A DNA stretch of 64,000 nt from positions 1 to 64,000 of the forward strand of contig JAGZZT010000006.1 of NCBI GenBank assembly GCA_018377235.1, in the 5' to 3' direction. Made by a program: the position numbers and the translations under genes. Positions 8,448 through 17,638 of the stretch are shown here, one piece after another (the stretch's first letter is position 1; each line of letters starts with the position of its first letter). This DNA comes from Clostridium sp. (GTDB lineage Bacteria > Bacillota > Clostridia > Lachnospirales > Lachnospiraceae). Below the pieces are notes generated by a model, which did not search any database, had not been told where the DNA came from, and saw only the letters and a program-made list of their open reading frames with translations.

Positions 8448-9710
8448 CTAAGAGGATGGAGTATTCTGGGAGGAATCTCTTTTAGCCTTCTCAGCAGAGG
8501 GATCCTTCATCTGATAAACGCGTTCCCACTCCTTGGTGCCTTCTTTTTTTACCGCCTCTGATCGGTTAATGTTTAAAAATTTCATCAGCTCATAGCAGTT
8601 GATCCAGATTTCACCGTTTCCTTCTTTCTGGGATTCATCGAAGATCAGCTGAAGGCCGAAGTGAAGGTGGGTTTTGTCGATATTGTTAGTGTTTTCTGTG
8701 GAGCTGTATCCAGTCCGGCCCATGTACCCGATGACGTCTCCAGCGGTGACAATGCTTCCCTCAGAGAGACAGCTCTGATAGGGGTAATCTTTTCTCAGGT
8801 GGGCATAGTAGTAGTAACGCTTTTTGTCGAAGCTTCGGATGCCAATGCGCCAGCCGCCGTACTGGTTCCAGCCTATGGTCTCCACATATCCGGACTCCAC
8901 AGCTATGACAGGTGTGCCTGTCTGTCCCATCATGTCGTGGCCAAGATGCTTCCGCTTATAGCCGTAGGAGCGGGAAACTCCGAAATCATCGTAGTCTGTA
9001 TAAGGAAATCCCTTGGCGATGGGGAGAAATCCTTTCAGGCCATATTTGGTGACCCAGACTTTTTCAGGGCTTTGGCCTGACTGCGGGCTGCTTTCAGTGC
9101 TGGGGGAAGAGCCGGCAGCGGGATCATCCTCCTGGATTCTGGTATCAGCCAGGGCGAAGGAGGGAGCCTCGGAGACGGGAATTTCAATTTCATAGTAACC
9201 CACCAGGCCACCCAGGACAGCCGTATAGGCTTCCAGATAGTAGGGATAATATTTCATATCGGCAGACAGCTGTTCCATGGAAATACCGCTTTGAAGCTGT
9301 CTGGCCAGTTCATCCATATCGGTTTCCTGATAATGAGAAAAATCACCTCCATATCTGGCGCCCAGAAAGGCCAGAAGCTCAATCCAGTTCAGATGGATCT
9401 GCTGCTGGCAGGTGGATACGTCCAGACGGAAGGCCTTTGTCATTGCATTTTCAGGAACATTAAAATCAACCCACTTGATAAAATTATCCTTCTGAGAATC
9501 TGTTCCGGCTGTTTTGATATTTTCCTGGGAGAGGAGGGACAGCAGACAGGAAGCGGCAGGAGAGTGGGGGTATGCTTTTAAAAGCAGACATGATCCAAGG
9601 AAAATAAGGGCCAGAACCTCAGCAGAGATAAGAAAAACAGTGCGTCTGCGGTAAAAAAATAATAAAATTGACTCATAAGTGTTAGAAATCTGTTTCCAGA
9701 TGTTTCGCAC
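8448..9710 (-). CDS. membrane-anchored M23 (LytM-type) metallopeptidase
   Basis: About 420 residues. A membrane segment lies near residues 25-45 (FLISAEVLALIFLGSCLLL), so the bulk is extracytoplasmic. The C-terminal third carries the M23 zinc site: HLGHDMMG, a YYAHL segment and HLHFGLQ. An Ala/Ser-rich linker (near residue 205-220) separates an N-terminal unknown region from it. A GTG at 9710 lies 6 bases after GGAGGG and is the preferred start; the upstream ATG at 9728 contains that ribosome site inside its frame. The likely role is peptidoglycan cross-link cleavage or a SpoIIQ-like structural function. Confidence 0.85.
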   Translation of the reverse strand: MRNIWKQISNTYESILLFFYRRRTVFLISAEVLALIFLGSCLLLKAYPHSPAASCLLSLLSQENIKTAGTDSQKDNFIKWVDFNVPENAMTKAFRLDVSTCQQQIHLNWIELLAFLGARYGGDFSHYQETDMDELARQLQSGISMEQLSADMKYYPYYLEAYTAVLGGLVGYYEIEIPVSEAPSFALADTRIQEDDPAAGSSPSTESSPQSGQSPEKVWVTKYGLKGFLPIAKGFPYTDYDDFGVSRSYGYKRKHLGHDMMGQTGTPVIAVESGYVETIGWNQYGGWRIGIRSFDKKRYYYYAHLRKDYPYQSCLSEGSIVTAGDVIGYMGRTGYSSTENTNNIDKTHLHFGLQLIFDESQKEGNGEIWINCYELMKFLNINRSEAVKKEGTKEWERVYQMKDPSAEKAKRDSSQNTPSS

Positions 9711-9873
9711 AGATATCCCTCCAATCATACGCCGGGCAAACGGCGGAATATGCTTATTAAGATCTTATGAGGACAGGAGTCTGGTTATGACAGAAGGATT
9801 CATTCAGCTGTAACGGGGCATTTCGGTGCAGATTGTTCCGTGCATACTGACGCTGCAGAAAGGAAAAGAAAAA

Positions 9874-10347
9874 ATGGAAATTTTAAAACAGAATAATCAG
9901 AAAACAGAAGAGCCGGATTTCCGCACAGCCCTGGGGATTAAAATCGTGGAGAGAGGAAAGGGATGGGCCAGAGGAGAGATGAAGGCAGAAAAGCTGCACC
10001 TGAATCCTCTGGGCATTATCCATGGAGGCTGCCTGTTTTCTCTGGCAGACACTGTGTCTGGAACCGCTATTATGGGGTATGGCTGCCGGGTGACCACGGT
10101 GAACGGAACGATCCAGTTTTTAAGGCCGGGAAAGCCGGAGGGAATCATCACAGCCACAGCCAGGACGATAAAGCACGGAAAGACCTTCTCTGTCTGCGAT
10201 TGTCAGGTATTTGATGATACGGACGCTTTGATAGCGGCCACTACCATGACCTTTTATCATCTGGATCCGAAGGCGGAGGAAAAGGCCGGAGCCAGTCAGT
10301 CAGCTGTCTGTGCAGAACAGGAAAACAAGGTATCTACAGTAGAATAA
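9874..10347 (+). CDS. PaaI/YigI-type hotdog thioesterase
   Basis: 157 residues from the ATG at 9874, which follows AAAGGAAAAG. The hotdog fold signature is clear: LNPLGIIHGGCLFSLADTVSGTA (active-site HGG region) then VTTVNGTIQFLRPGKPEG. Members hydrolyse acyl- or aryl-CoA thioesters; the substrate cannot be told from sequence. The gene is convergent with the next one and overlaps its 3' end by 14 bases. Confidence 0.85.
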   Translation: MEILKQNNQKTEEPDFRTALGIKIVERGKGWARGEMKAEKLHLNPLGIIHGGCLFSLADTVSGTAIMGYGCRVTTVNGTIQFLRPGKPEGIITATARTIKHGKTFSVCDCQVFDDTDALIAATTMTFYHLDPKAEEKAGASQSAVCAEQENKVSTVE

Positions 10348-11185
10348 TTTCCCCATCGTCAGGAACCATCAGACAGCCGGAATAAAACACTTTTCCTTCT
10401 TCTGTGTATAAGCGCTTCCTCTGAGCAAGATTTTTATCCTCTGTATGCCAGAGCACCAGATTAGGGATGGAGAGCCGCTCTGCCAGCTGGCAGGCCTCTT
10501 TGACTGTGCTGTGATGTTTTTCATAGGGATGGAACTGCTCTTTCTGGCTGTAGAGGCAGAAAGCCTCGTGGAGAAGCCAGGAGCTGTCTTTGACATAGGG
10601 AAGACAGAGTTCCTGAAACGGTTCGTCCCCGGTGCAGGTGAATTTTTTTCCGTTTTTCAGCACTGTGGTAAAGCCGAACTGACAGGCTTTGGTGGAGTGG
10701 ATATCGAAAAAGGTAACCGGATAGCCGAGAATATCTCTGGTTTCCCCGTCTGTTACAGGAATCAGAAGAATCTGTGTTCCAATCAGATCATAAAATTTCT
10801 TCTGAAGTGTCAGGCGGCAGAGAGTCCGGATTGTCTCGATAAGACCGCCATGGCAGTAAATTGCCAGGGTTCCCTCATAGGCGCCTTTTTTCATCTGTGT
10901 TCCGATCATGCGCACCATCCACACAATGCCGAGAATATGGTCTGTGTGTTCATGAGTAACAAAGATATGATGAATCTGCAAAAGAGGAACCTGCATCTTC
11001 TCCAGAATTCCCAGAATTCCATTGCCGCCGCCGGCGTCGACCATGAAAAATTCTGTCTGACCAGACTCAGGGTTTTCTGTCCGGAGAGCAAAGCAGGTAT
11101 TGTAGCAATGGGTGACAGCAGCGTTTCCTGTGCCGAACACATACAGCTGTTCGCGGGGAAGACTGGATTCATGTTTGATATTCAT
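10334..11185 (-). CDS. metallo-beta-lactamase fold hydrolase (RNase Z-like)
   Basis: 283 residues. The zinc motif THEHTDHILG (HxHxDH) is near residue 76. Further conserved elements are the FTCTGDE aspartate and a late His in EKHHSTVKEA, and the general layout resembles the RNase Z/arylsulfatase branch of the superfamily. It is shorter than typical tRNase Z and lacks an obvious exosite arm, so I call only the fold. AAGGAGGAAAT lies just before the ATG on the minus strand. Confidence 0.8.
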   Translation of the reverse strand: MNIKHESSLPREQLYVFGTGNAAVTHCYNTCFALRTENPESGQTEFFMVDAGGGNGILGILEKMQVPLLQIHHIFVTHEHTDHILGIVWMVRMIGTQMKKGAYEGTLAIYCHGGLIETIRTLCRLTLQKKFYDLIGTQILLIPVTDGETRDILGYPVTFFDIHSTKACQFGFTTVLKNGKKFTCTGDEPFQELCLPYVKDSSWLLHEAFCLYSQKEQFHPYEKHHSTVKEACQLAERLSIPNLVLWHTEDKNLAQRKRLYTEEGKVFYSGCLMVPDDGEIILL

Positions 11186-11345
11186 CGGATTTCCTCCTTA
11201 AGAACTATTGCCCTTTGCGCTAGGGTTTATTGTGAAGAAACTTTCTTTTTTTATGATAATATGGTACTATAATCCTGTCAGAAAATCAACTGGACAGAAG
11301 GTATACAAAAAAAGCGCAGGATATCATTTAGGAGATGCAATCTAT

Positions 11346-11831
11346 ATGAAGAAAACAGAATTTTTAAAGGAGCTGGAGGCTGCTCTGAGGGGAGAAGTTT
11401 CGCAGGAACTTATTTCAGAAAACCTCCGCTATTATGATAACTACATTTCCCAGGAGACGTCCGGAGGGCGTTCAGAGGCAGAGGTCATAGAGGAGATAGG
11501 AAGCCCCAGACTGATAGCTAAGACAATTATCGATACCAGCGGAGGATCTGGCAGCTATGAGAGCGGGGAGAGTTCCGGCTCCAGCAGCTATGGAGGTGCG
11601 GGAAACTCTTCTGGAAACTATGGAAGCAGTCAGGCCGGATATTCTAAATTTCATTATATAAACTTGAATAAATGGTATTGGAAACTTCTGATCACTGTAA
11701 TCCTGTGTCTGGTACTGTTTACAGTGCTATCCATAGTAGGAGGGATTTTTGCCATTTTATTCCGTTTTGCGACGCCGATTATCATTGTGCTTCTGGCTGT
11801 GTCGCTGTTCAGAAATATGAGGGGAAGATAG
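11346..11831 (+). CDS. DUF1700-family membrane protein
   Basis: 161 residues from the ATG at 11346, which fits the family N-terminus MKKTEFLKELEAALRGEV; upstream in-frame codons are not coding-like. The N-terminal helical HAAS/DUF1700 region (1-65) carries the SEAEVIEEIGSPRLIA motif. A low-complexity Ser/Gly/Tyr linker (about 68-105) and two C-terminal hydrophobic stretches follow. In other Firmicutes such proteins sit beside PadR regulators, but no PadR gene is adjacent here. The next gene starts 14 bases downstream. Confidence 0.75.
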   Translation: MKKTEFLKELEAALRGEVSQELISENLRYYDNYISQETSGGRSEAEVIEEIGSPRLIAKTIIDTSGGSGSYESGESSGSSSYGGAGNSSGNYGSSQAGYSKFHYINLNKWYWKLLITVILCLVLFTVLSIVGGIFAILFRFATPIIIVLLAVSLFRNMRGR

Positions 11832-11845
11832 AGGAGGAAAAAATT

Positions 11846-12355
11846 ATGCCGTTTAAACGCGTGAAACCAGAGGAATTGTCCGTCAATCCATTTACTGTCA
11901 TTGGGAAAGACTGGCTTTTAATCACTGCTGGAACTGAGAAGGAGTGCAACACCATGACGGCCAGCTGGGGCGGTCTGGGGGTTATCTGGGGAAAGCCGTC
12001 TGCGACTGCTTACATCCGTCAGTCCCGCTATACCAAGGAATTTGTGGACAGGGAGGAGCTGTTTACCTTATCTGTATTTGACGAGTCCTTCCGCCCGGCT
12101 TTGAATCTGTGCGGAACTGTGTCTGGAAGAGACAGAGATAAGATTAGGGAAGCAGGCCTGACGCCAATGGAGGTGGACGGGACAACAGCTTTTGAAGAGG
12201 CGAAGATGATTTTCGTCTGCCGCAAGCAGTATCACCAGTACATGGGGCCGGAAGGCTTTGATGTGAAAGAAAATGATGAAAAATGGTATGCAGATAAGAA
12301 TTATCATACTATGTATATTGGAAGCATCGAGGCAGTGCTGGTAAGGGAAGATTAA
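11846..12355 (+). CDS. flavin reductase-like (FMN-binding) protein
   Basis: 169 residues from the ATG at 11846, which follows GAGGAGGAA. The sequence shows the flavoredoxin/flavin reductase domain: NTMTASWGGLGVIWGKP, a PSATAYIRQSRYTKEFV segment, then FTLSVFDESF and LNLCGTVSGRDRDK. Likely an FMN-binding electron-transfer protein of anaerobes; partner unknown. It may be cotranscribed with the DUF1700 gene. It ends just before the inverted-repeat element at 12377. Confidence 0.85.
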   Translation: MPFKRVKPEELSVNPFTVIGKDWLLITAGTEKECNTMTASWGGLGVIWGKPSATAYIRQSRYTKEFVDREELFTLSVFDESFRPALNLCGTVSGRDRDKIREAGLTPMEVDGTTAFEEAKMIFVCRKQYHQYMGPEGFDVKENDEKWYADKNYHTMYIGSIEAVLVRED

Positions 12356-12376
12356 TTTTTTGTATCGGAGTTTAAA

Positions 12377-12552
12377 ACAGAATCGGCAGGTCTGGTATGA
12401 TGACAGCGAGGCTTTCGCAGGGAGGTTTACGCTAATTTCCGTCACAGAGCGAAATGTTTGAGCCGAAAGGCGAGTTTTCGCGGATGACGGATAAAGGGTG
12501 CGTGAACCGAGCAGAAAACGCAGCTTATCATAGCAGACCTGCCGATTTTATG
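12377..12552. repeat. structured noncoding element bounded by inverted repeats
   Basis: Two arms of about 26 bases (12377-12402 and about 12525-12552) are near-perfect inverted copies centred on AATCGGCAGGTCTG. The interior folds further: CCGTCA near 12429 pairs with TGACGG near 12484, with matching GCGAAA/TTTTCGC flanks. The element lies between convergent genes and has no open frame of note. It could be a long bidirectional terminator or a miniature mobile repeat. Confidence 0.6.
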
Positions 12553-12558
12553 TCTTTT

Positions 12559-14313
12559 TTACTTTCCTCCTAACGGCATATCCCAGCCGTTGTGGTCAGT
12601 GTGGAGCAGCTTGTGAGCCAGATGGGAGCCTGGCTTTCCGAAGTAGTTCCGGTACAGTTCCTTGATTTCTTCATTTTCATGAGAGAAGCGGACTTCATTT
12701 TTCTGATCCATGGCGTAGAGTTTGGAGCTTCTCTGCTCTGCCAGCTCTTTTCCATCGTGAATTGGCTGTCCGCCGCCTCCGGCGCAGCCGCCGGGACAGG
12801 CCATGATTTCTACGAAGTCATAGCTGACGTCGCCTTTCTGAAGAGCGTTTATCAGCTTTCTGGTATTGCCCAGACCGCTGGCTACAGCTGTTTTAAGAAC
12901 AGTGCCTCCCAGCTTGAATTCAGCTTCCTTCCAGCCGTCCATGCCGCGCACATTGGAGAAAGCGTCAGGCTTGGGATTTTTTCCTGTCACGATGCTGTAG
13001 CTGGTCCGCAGGGCAGCCTCCATAACGCCTCCAGTGGCTCCGAAGATTACTCCAGCTCCAGAACCTTCGCCTAACGGGGAGTCAAATTCCTCTTCCGGAA
13101 GGGAAGCCACATCGATCTGCTCCGATTTAATGAGACGGCAGATCTCCCTGGTGGTCAGCACATAGTCCACGTCCTTGATTCCTCCGTTTATGCCGTTGTC
13201 ATACATGGTAGGCAGATCCGCCTCCTGCTTTTTCGCTACGCAGGGCATAATGGAAATGCAGGTGACATTGTTCGGGTCTACGCCCAGCCGGGCAGCAAAA
13301 TAGCTCTTTGTCACAGCTCCGAACATCTGCTGAGGTGATTTAGCTGTGGATAACTGGTCCGTCATTTCAGGATATTGTGATTTCAGGAACCGTACCCAGC
13401 CCGGGCAGCAGGAGGTGAACATAGGCCATTTGTAGTCTTCCTTATGGCTTAAACGCTCCAACAGTTCGCTTCCCTCCTCCATGATCGTCAGATCTGCGCT
13501 GAAAGTGGTATCGAAAATGTAGTCGAAGCCCATGCGCCGGAGAGCGGCCACCATGCGCTTGTCTGTGGCAAAGTCTCTGGAAAGGCCGAATTCCTCTCCC
13601 CAGGCGGCCCGGACAGCCGGGGCGATCTGGACGACTGTGATTTTGTCAGGATTGTTCAGATCTCCATGAATATCGAAAATCCTGGAAACGTCATCTCGTT
13701 CCTGAAGGGCTCCCGTAGGACAGTGGGTAATGCACTGGCCGCAGAGAGAACAGTCGGACATTTTAATCTCCCGTCCCATGGAAACATCTACAGTTGTTCG
13801 TGAGCCTGTGTTGGAAATATCCCAGACATTCAGACTCTGAACCTTGTCGCAGATCTGAACGCAGCGCATACATTTGATGCACTTTCCTGCGTCTCTGACA
13901 AGAGGGAAGGTGGAGGTCCACTTTGTCTTTGCATAGCGGACAGGATATTCATTGGAAACCAGATTCAGGTCGTTGGCAATTTTCTGCAGAGAACAGTTTC
14001 CGCTTCTGACGCAGGTAGGGCAGTCGGTGTGGTGTTGAGAAAGAATCAGCTCCACATTTGTCTTTCTGGCCTCGCGGACCCGGGCGCTGTTTGTAATGAC
14101 TTCCATTCCCTCTGTCACTGATGTGTTGCAGGCTGTCACCAGACGGCTGATGCCGGCCACTTCTACCATACAGACGCGGCAGGCTCCGATCTCGTTGATT
14201 TCTTTTAAAAAGCAAAGGGTAGGAATTTTAATTCCGATCTGTCTGGCGGCCTCCAGGATGGTGGTTCCCTCCGGGACGCAGACATGCTGTTTGTTAATTG
14301 TTAAGTTTACCAT
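12559..14313 (-). CDS. hydA: [FeFe] hydrogenase catalytic subunit
   Basis: 584 residues. The order is: N-terminal [2Fe-2S] ferredoxin domain (GACRVCMVEVAG, ACNT), the His-ligated 4Fe-4S motif (HHTDCPTCVRSGNCSLQ), two 4Fe-4S motifs (CIKCMRCVQICDKV and CSLCGQCITHCPTGAL), then the H-cluster domain. All three H-cluster signatures are intact: TSCCPGWVRF, MPCVAKKQEAD and MACPGGCAGGGGQP. This is the usual multi-cluster soluble hydrogenase exchanging electrons with NAD(P)H-linked partners. It overlaps by 7 bases the upstream gene encoding a probable partner flavoprotein. AAAGGAGG precedes the ATG. Maturases HydE/F/G are not in the window. Confidence 0.95.
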   Translation of the reverse strand: MVNLTINKQHVCVPEGTTILEAARQIGIKIPTLCFLKEINEIGACRVCMVEVAGISRLVTACNTSVTEGMEVITNSARVREARKTNVELILSQHHTDCPTCVRSGNCSLQKIANDLNLVSNEYPVRYAKTKWTSTFPLVRDAGKCIKCMRCVQICDKVQSLNVWDISNTGSRTTVDVSMGREIKMSDCSLCGQCITHCPTGALQERDDVSRIFDIHGDLNNPDKITVVQIAPAVRAAWGEEFGLSRDFATDKRMVAALRRMGFDYIFDTTFSADLTIMEEGSELLERLSHKEDYKWPMFTSCCPGWVRFLKSQYPEMTDQLSTAKSPQQMFGAVTKSYFAARLGVDPNNVTCISIMPCVAKKQEADLPTMYDNGINGGIKDVDYVLTTREICRLIKSEQIDVASLPEEEFDSPLGEGSGAGVIFGATGGVMEAALRTSYSIVTGKNPKPDAFSNVRGMDGWKEAEFKLGGTVLKTAVASGLGNTRKLINALQKGDVSYDFVEIMACPGGCAGGGGQPIHDGKELAEQRSSKLYAMDQKNEVRFSHENEEIKELYRNYFGKPGSHLAHKLLHTDHNGWDMPLGGK

Positions 14314-16148
14314 TCTGTTGTTCTGCCTCCTTTAAAGTTTCCATATCCGAAGCGGTCGCAGCGCAGACAGCGATGCGCCTCCTGATCGGCCTCCTTTAAG
14401 CTCATTGGGCATTCTGCCAAATCAAAATCATGTTTCCGTTCGTTGGCATCCCGCTCTTTCATATTTACGCGGCCGCAGGGCGGACGGTCGGAGAAGTCTG
14501 CTTCGGGGATATCCACATCTACGCTGATAATGTGGTCAAAGCCCAGATACTGGTCAATATTGGCTGCCGCTACCTTTCCGGCTGCGATAGCCCGGATAAC
14601 GGTGGCCGGCCCTGTCACACAGTCGCCTCCGGCAAATACGCCTGGCGCATGCTCAACGGCGCTCCAGTTCGCTGCCTGAATGACGCCTCTTTTAATCGGA
14701 ATGCCGGCATCCTCAAAGTGCCTTGTCTCGATGCCCTGTCCGATGGCTACAATTACGATGTCACAGGGGATACGGACTGGATTTTCGCCGGAAGAGGCGG
14801 GGGAAGGACGGCCGTCTTTTATGAGTCCAATCATCTTTGGGGAAGCCCAGAGAGCGGCCACATGTCCGTTCTCGTCTGTCTCAATCCGCTCTGGAGCGTG
14901 CAGTTCCAGGATATCTGCACCTTCTGCCACAGCTCCCTCTACCTCAGCTGGGAGAGCAGTCATATCGTCCTTTCTTCTCCTGTACACAACCGTAGTGTGG
15001 GAGGCGCCCAGACGGATAGCGGAGCGTGTTACGTCCATAGCTACGTTTCCGCCGCCGATGACGCAGACTCTCTTGCCGGTAAAGTCAGGCATCCGTCCTC
15101 GTCCAACCTCCCGGAGCATCTCCACTGCGGAGATAACGCCCTCGGCGTCCTCTCCCTCAATGCCAACCTTTTTATCATTGTGAGCTCCGATGGATATGTA
15201 GACAGCATCATATTCCCTGCGCAGGAAATCCATGGAAACCTGACCAGGTTCGCTTCCCACAGCAGTGTCGGTTTTCACCTCTACACCTGTGGCCAGAATG
15301 GCGTCCACATCCTCCTGGAGACGTTCTCTGGGGAGACGGTAGCTGGGGATTCCATAGAGGAGCATTCCGCCCAGCTTGGAACGTTTTTCATAGACGGTTG
15401 TCTGATGGCCCATAAGCTGCAGATAGTAGGCCGCTGACAGGCCGCTGGGGCCGCCGCCAATAATAGCGATTCGCTTTCCAGTAGAAGGAGCGCAGGGAGG
15501 CGGAGGCACAATGCCTGCATTGTCTACAGCCGCCAGCTTAATGCCGCGGATATTGACAGCGTCGTCAATCATATTGCGGCGGCAGCGGGACTCGCAGGGA
15601 TGTTCGCATACCATAGCGCAGGCAGTGGGGAATGGGTTGTCCTTCCGGATCAGGCGCACTGCATCTGCATAGCGGCCTGCGGCTACCAGAGCCACATAGC
15701 CAGGAATGTCTACGCCAGCCGGACAGAGAGCCACGCAGGGAACCGGCTGATCCAGATGATAGAGACAGCGGTTCGATTCAATGTGATTTAAGAAATCCTC
15801 CCGGAAGCCGGAAAGCCCCTTTAACACCATGTTGGCGGCTTCGTAGCCAATGGCGCAGTCGGCGGAGGAGGAGATAACGCGCGCTGTTTTTTCAATGAGA
15901 TTTAAAGTATCGAGGGTTCCACGCCCCTCTAAGATATCGTTCAGCAGCAGGTCCAGCTGGGAAAGCCCGATCCGGCAGGGAACGCACTTTCCACAGGTCT
16001 GCGCCATGCACATTTTCAGAAATGATGCGGTTAAGTCCACCGGGCAGAGTCCTGGAGGGCTGGCAATGATCCGGCGCTCCAAATCTTTATAAAGCCCTTC
16101 CACAACAGTCTGAGCTCTGCTGGTGGTCACAATACTAAGTCTGCTCAA
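14307..16148 (-). CDS. NuoF-type FeS region fused to GltD-like NAD(P)-FAD oxidoreductase
   Basis: 613 residues, starting at a TTG with GGAG 8 bases upstream. The first part (about 1-115) keeps only the NuoF C-terminal iron-sulfur segment (CGKCVPCRIGLSQLDLLL and a later DCAIG) and lacks the NuoF FMN/NADH domain. The rest is a glutamate-synthase small-subunit-like module: N-terminal cysteines (CVALCPAGVDIPGYV, CEHPCESRCRR), an FAD site (AIIGGGPSGLSAAYYL), a second dinucleotide site (CVIGGGNVAMDVTRSA), then GGDCVTGPATVIRAIAAG. A C-terminal CLRCDRFG segment follows. Its overlap with hydA implies a two-subunit hydrogenase in which this protein passes NAD(P)H electrons to HydA. Confidence 0.88.
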   Translation of the reverse strand: MSRLSIVTTSRAQTVVEGLYKDLERRIIASPPGLCPVDLTASFLKMCMAQTCGKCVPCRIGLSQLDLLLNDILEGRGTLDTLNLIEKTARVISSSADCAIGYEAANMVLKGLSGFREDFLNHIESNRCLYHLDQPVPCVALCPAGVDIPGYVALVAAGRYADAVRLIRKDNPFPTACAMVCEHPCESRCRRNMIDDAVNIRGIKLAAVDNAGIVPPPPCAPSTGKRIAIIGGGPSGLSAAYYLQLMGHQTTVYEKRSKLGGMLLYGIPSYRLPRERLQEDVDAILATGVEVKTDTAVGSEPGQVSMDFLRREYDAVYISIGAHNDKKVGIEGEDAEGVISAVEMLREVGRGRMPDFTGKRVCVIGGGNVAMDVTRSAIRLGASHTTVVYRRRKDDMTALPAEVEGAVAEGADILELHAPERIETDENGHVAALWASPKMIGLIKDGRPSPASSGENPVRIPCDIVIVAIGQGIETRHFEDAGIPIKRGVIQAANWSAVEHAPGVFAGGDCVTGPATVIRAIAAGKVAAANIDQYLGFDHIISVDVDIPEADFSDRPPCGRVNMKERDANERKHDFDLAECPMSLKEADQEAHRCLRCDRFGYGNFKGGRTTEW

Positions 16149-16340
16149 AATGAAAGCTCCTTTCTTTCCGTCAGAAATGTCAATTGAATATTAAACTAAT
16201 AATATCAAAATTGTTTGAAAAAGTAAATGGATTGTTACATATATAGCGAAATATTACAGAAACAGATCGAAGAATAGAAAAGCTTTTGCTTGATTCAGCG
16301 TTTGCTGTGAAGGTGATTGTATTTCACCAGAAACTTCTAT

Positions 16341-16370
16341 ATAATAAGGAACGTAATAATAAGGAACGTA
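16341..16370. repeat. perfect 15-bp tandem duplication
   Basis: The 15-base unit ATAATAAGGAACGTA occurs twice head to tail, 16341-16355 and 16356-16370, about 50 bases before the chromate transporter start. It may be a doubled regulator site or a slippage product in the promoter/5' leader. Confidence 0.8.
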
Positions 16371-16419
16371 CATACGAACAGACGGCGGCAGGAATGGACA
16401 GGCGGCCGGGAGGAGCAGG

Positions 16420-17049
16420 ATGGAAGAGAAACCGTTAGAGACAGGACAAGGATGGGAAAATGGCAGAAGGGAGCTGCGCTGGAGAAGGCTGTGGCTTCTG
16501 TTTTCAGGCATGTTTTATATCAGCGCCTTTACCTTTGGGGGAGGCTTTGTGATTGTCACCTTTATGAAGCGGAAATTTGTGGACACTCTTCACTGGCTGG
16601 ACGAGCAGGAAATGCTGGATTTTACAGCTCTGGCCCAGTCGTCGCCCGGGGCGATTGCCGTGAATGCGGCAATTTTAGTGGGACTTAAAATCTGCGGAGC
16701 TGCCGGGATGGCGGCGGCGGTTCTGGGAACGGTTCTGCCTCCTATGATTATTTTGTCTGTGATTTCGTTTTTTTACAGCGCTTTTTCCTCGAATCTCTTT
16801 GTGGCTCTCGCTCTCAAGGGAATGCAGGCGGGCGTGGCGGCGGTGATTCTGGATGTGGCCTGGGATTTAGGTGAAGGCGTGGTGAAAAAAAAGAGCCTAT
16901 ATTTGAATCTGATTCTGGCCGGAGCCTTTGCCGCTGATTTTTTCCTGGGAGTAAACGTTATCTATATTATTCTGGCGGCGGCTGGCGCCGGGATTTTGCG
17001 GGCTGTGCTTCAGAAAAAAGACAATGAAGGAAGGGAGGGCTCCCTGTGA
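16420..17049 (+). CDS. chromate transporter, half-size subunit 1
   Basis: 209 residues with about five hydrophobic segments. It carries one CHR domain: FTFGGGFVIVTFMKRKFV near residue 35 and the SSPGAIAVNAAILVG motif near residue 72. The family (ChrA) moves chromate or related oxyanions; half-size proteins act as pairs. It overlaps the next gene by 4 bases (GTGA), consistent with coupled translation. The physiological substrate in a gut-type anaerobe is unknown. Confidence 0.9.
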   Translation: MEEKPLETGQGWENGRRELRWRRLWLLFSGMFYISAFTFGGGFVIVTFMKRKFVDTLHWLDEQEMLDFTALAQSSPGAIAVNAAILVGLKICGAAGMAAAVLGTVLPPMIILSVISFFYSAFSSNLFVALALKGMQAGVAAVILDVAWDLGEGVVKKKSLYLNLILAGAFAADFFLGVNVIYIILAAAGAGILRAVLQKKDNEGREGSL

Positions 17050-17606
17050 TTTATTTACAGCTTTTTTTCAGTTTTTTAAAGGTGGGAATGTTCAGCGTAG
17101 GAGGCGGCTATGCAGCCATTCCGCTGATCCAGAGCCAGGCAGTAGAAGCCTGCGGGTGGCTGACGATGGATGAATTTACCAATTTAGTGACCATTGCGGA
17201 GATGACGCCCGGCCCCATTGCCATTAACGCGGCTACCTTTGTGGGAATCAGAATTGCGGGAATATCAGGGGCGGCTGCAGCCACTCTGGGCTGTATTTTC
17301 CCTTCTTTTCTGATTGTCTCTTTTCTGGCGTTTCTCTATTATAAATACAAGGGCGGTTCCTTTGTCAGCTCCGTGATGTCCTCCCTGCGCCCTGCCGTCG
17401 TGGCCCTGATAGCCGCCGCCGGCCTTTCCATGCTGAATACGGCAGTATTCAATGGCCGGGCGGCGTCCGTTGGAAATTTAGACGTGATCAGCGCCGCGCT
17501 GTTCCTTCTGGCCTTTTTGCTGCTTCGGACGAGAAAATGGAATCCAATTCTGGTTATGTGCCTGTGCGGAGCGGCGAACCTGGCCATAGGGACGGCGCTG
17601 CAGTAA
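17046..17606 (+). CDS. chromate transporter, half-size subunit 2
   Basis: 186 residues from a GTG overlapping the previous stop. It holds the second CHR domain (FSVGGGYAAIPLIQSQAV, then TPGPIAINAATFVGIRI) and several membrane segments. With its neighbour it forms the usual short-chain CHR pair, probably inserted with opposite topology. The end of this gene is only 35 bases from the first copy of the island-flanking repeat. Confidence 0.9.
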   Translation: MIYLQLFFSFLKVGMFSVGGGYAAIPLIQSQAVEACGWLTMDEFTNLVTIAEMTPGPIAINAATFVGIRIAGISGAAAATLGCIFPSFLIVSFLAFLYYKYKGGSFVSSVMSSLRPAVVALIAAAGLSMLNTAVFNGRAASVGNLDVISAALFLLAFLLLRTRKWNPILVMCLCGAANLAIGTALQ

Positions 17607-17638
17607 TTGCCCGGGCTGAAAATGACCGAACTAAAAAT

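Noticed and set aside
16149..16260. Possible Rex operator upstream of the hydrogenase genes
   Set aside because: TTGTT-like half sites occur but no palindrome close to the Rex consensus could be aligned.
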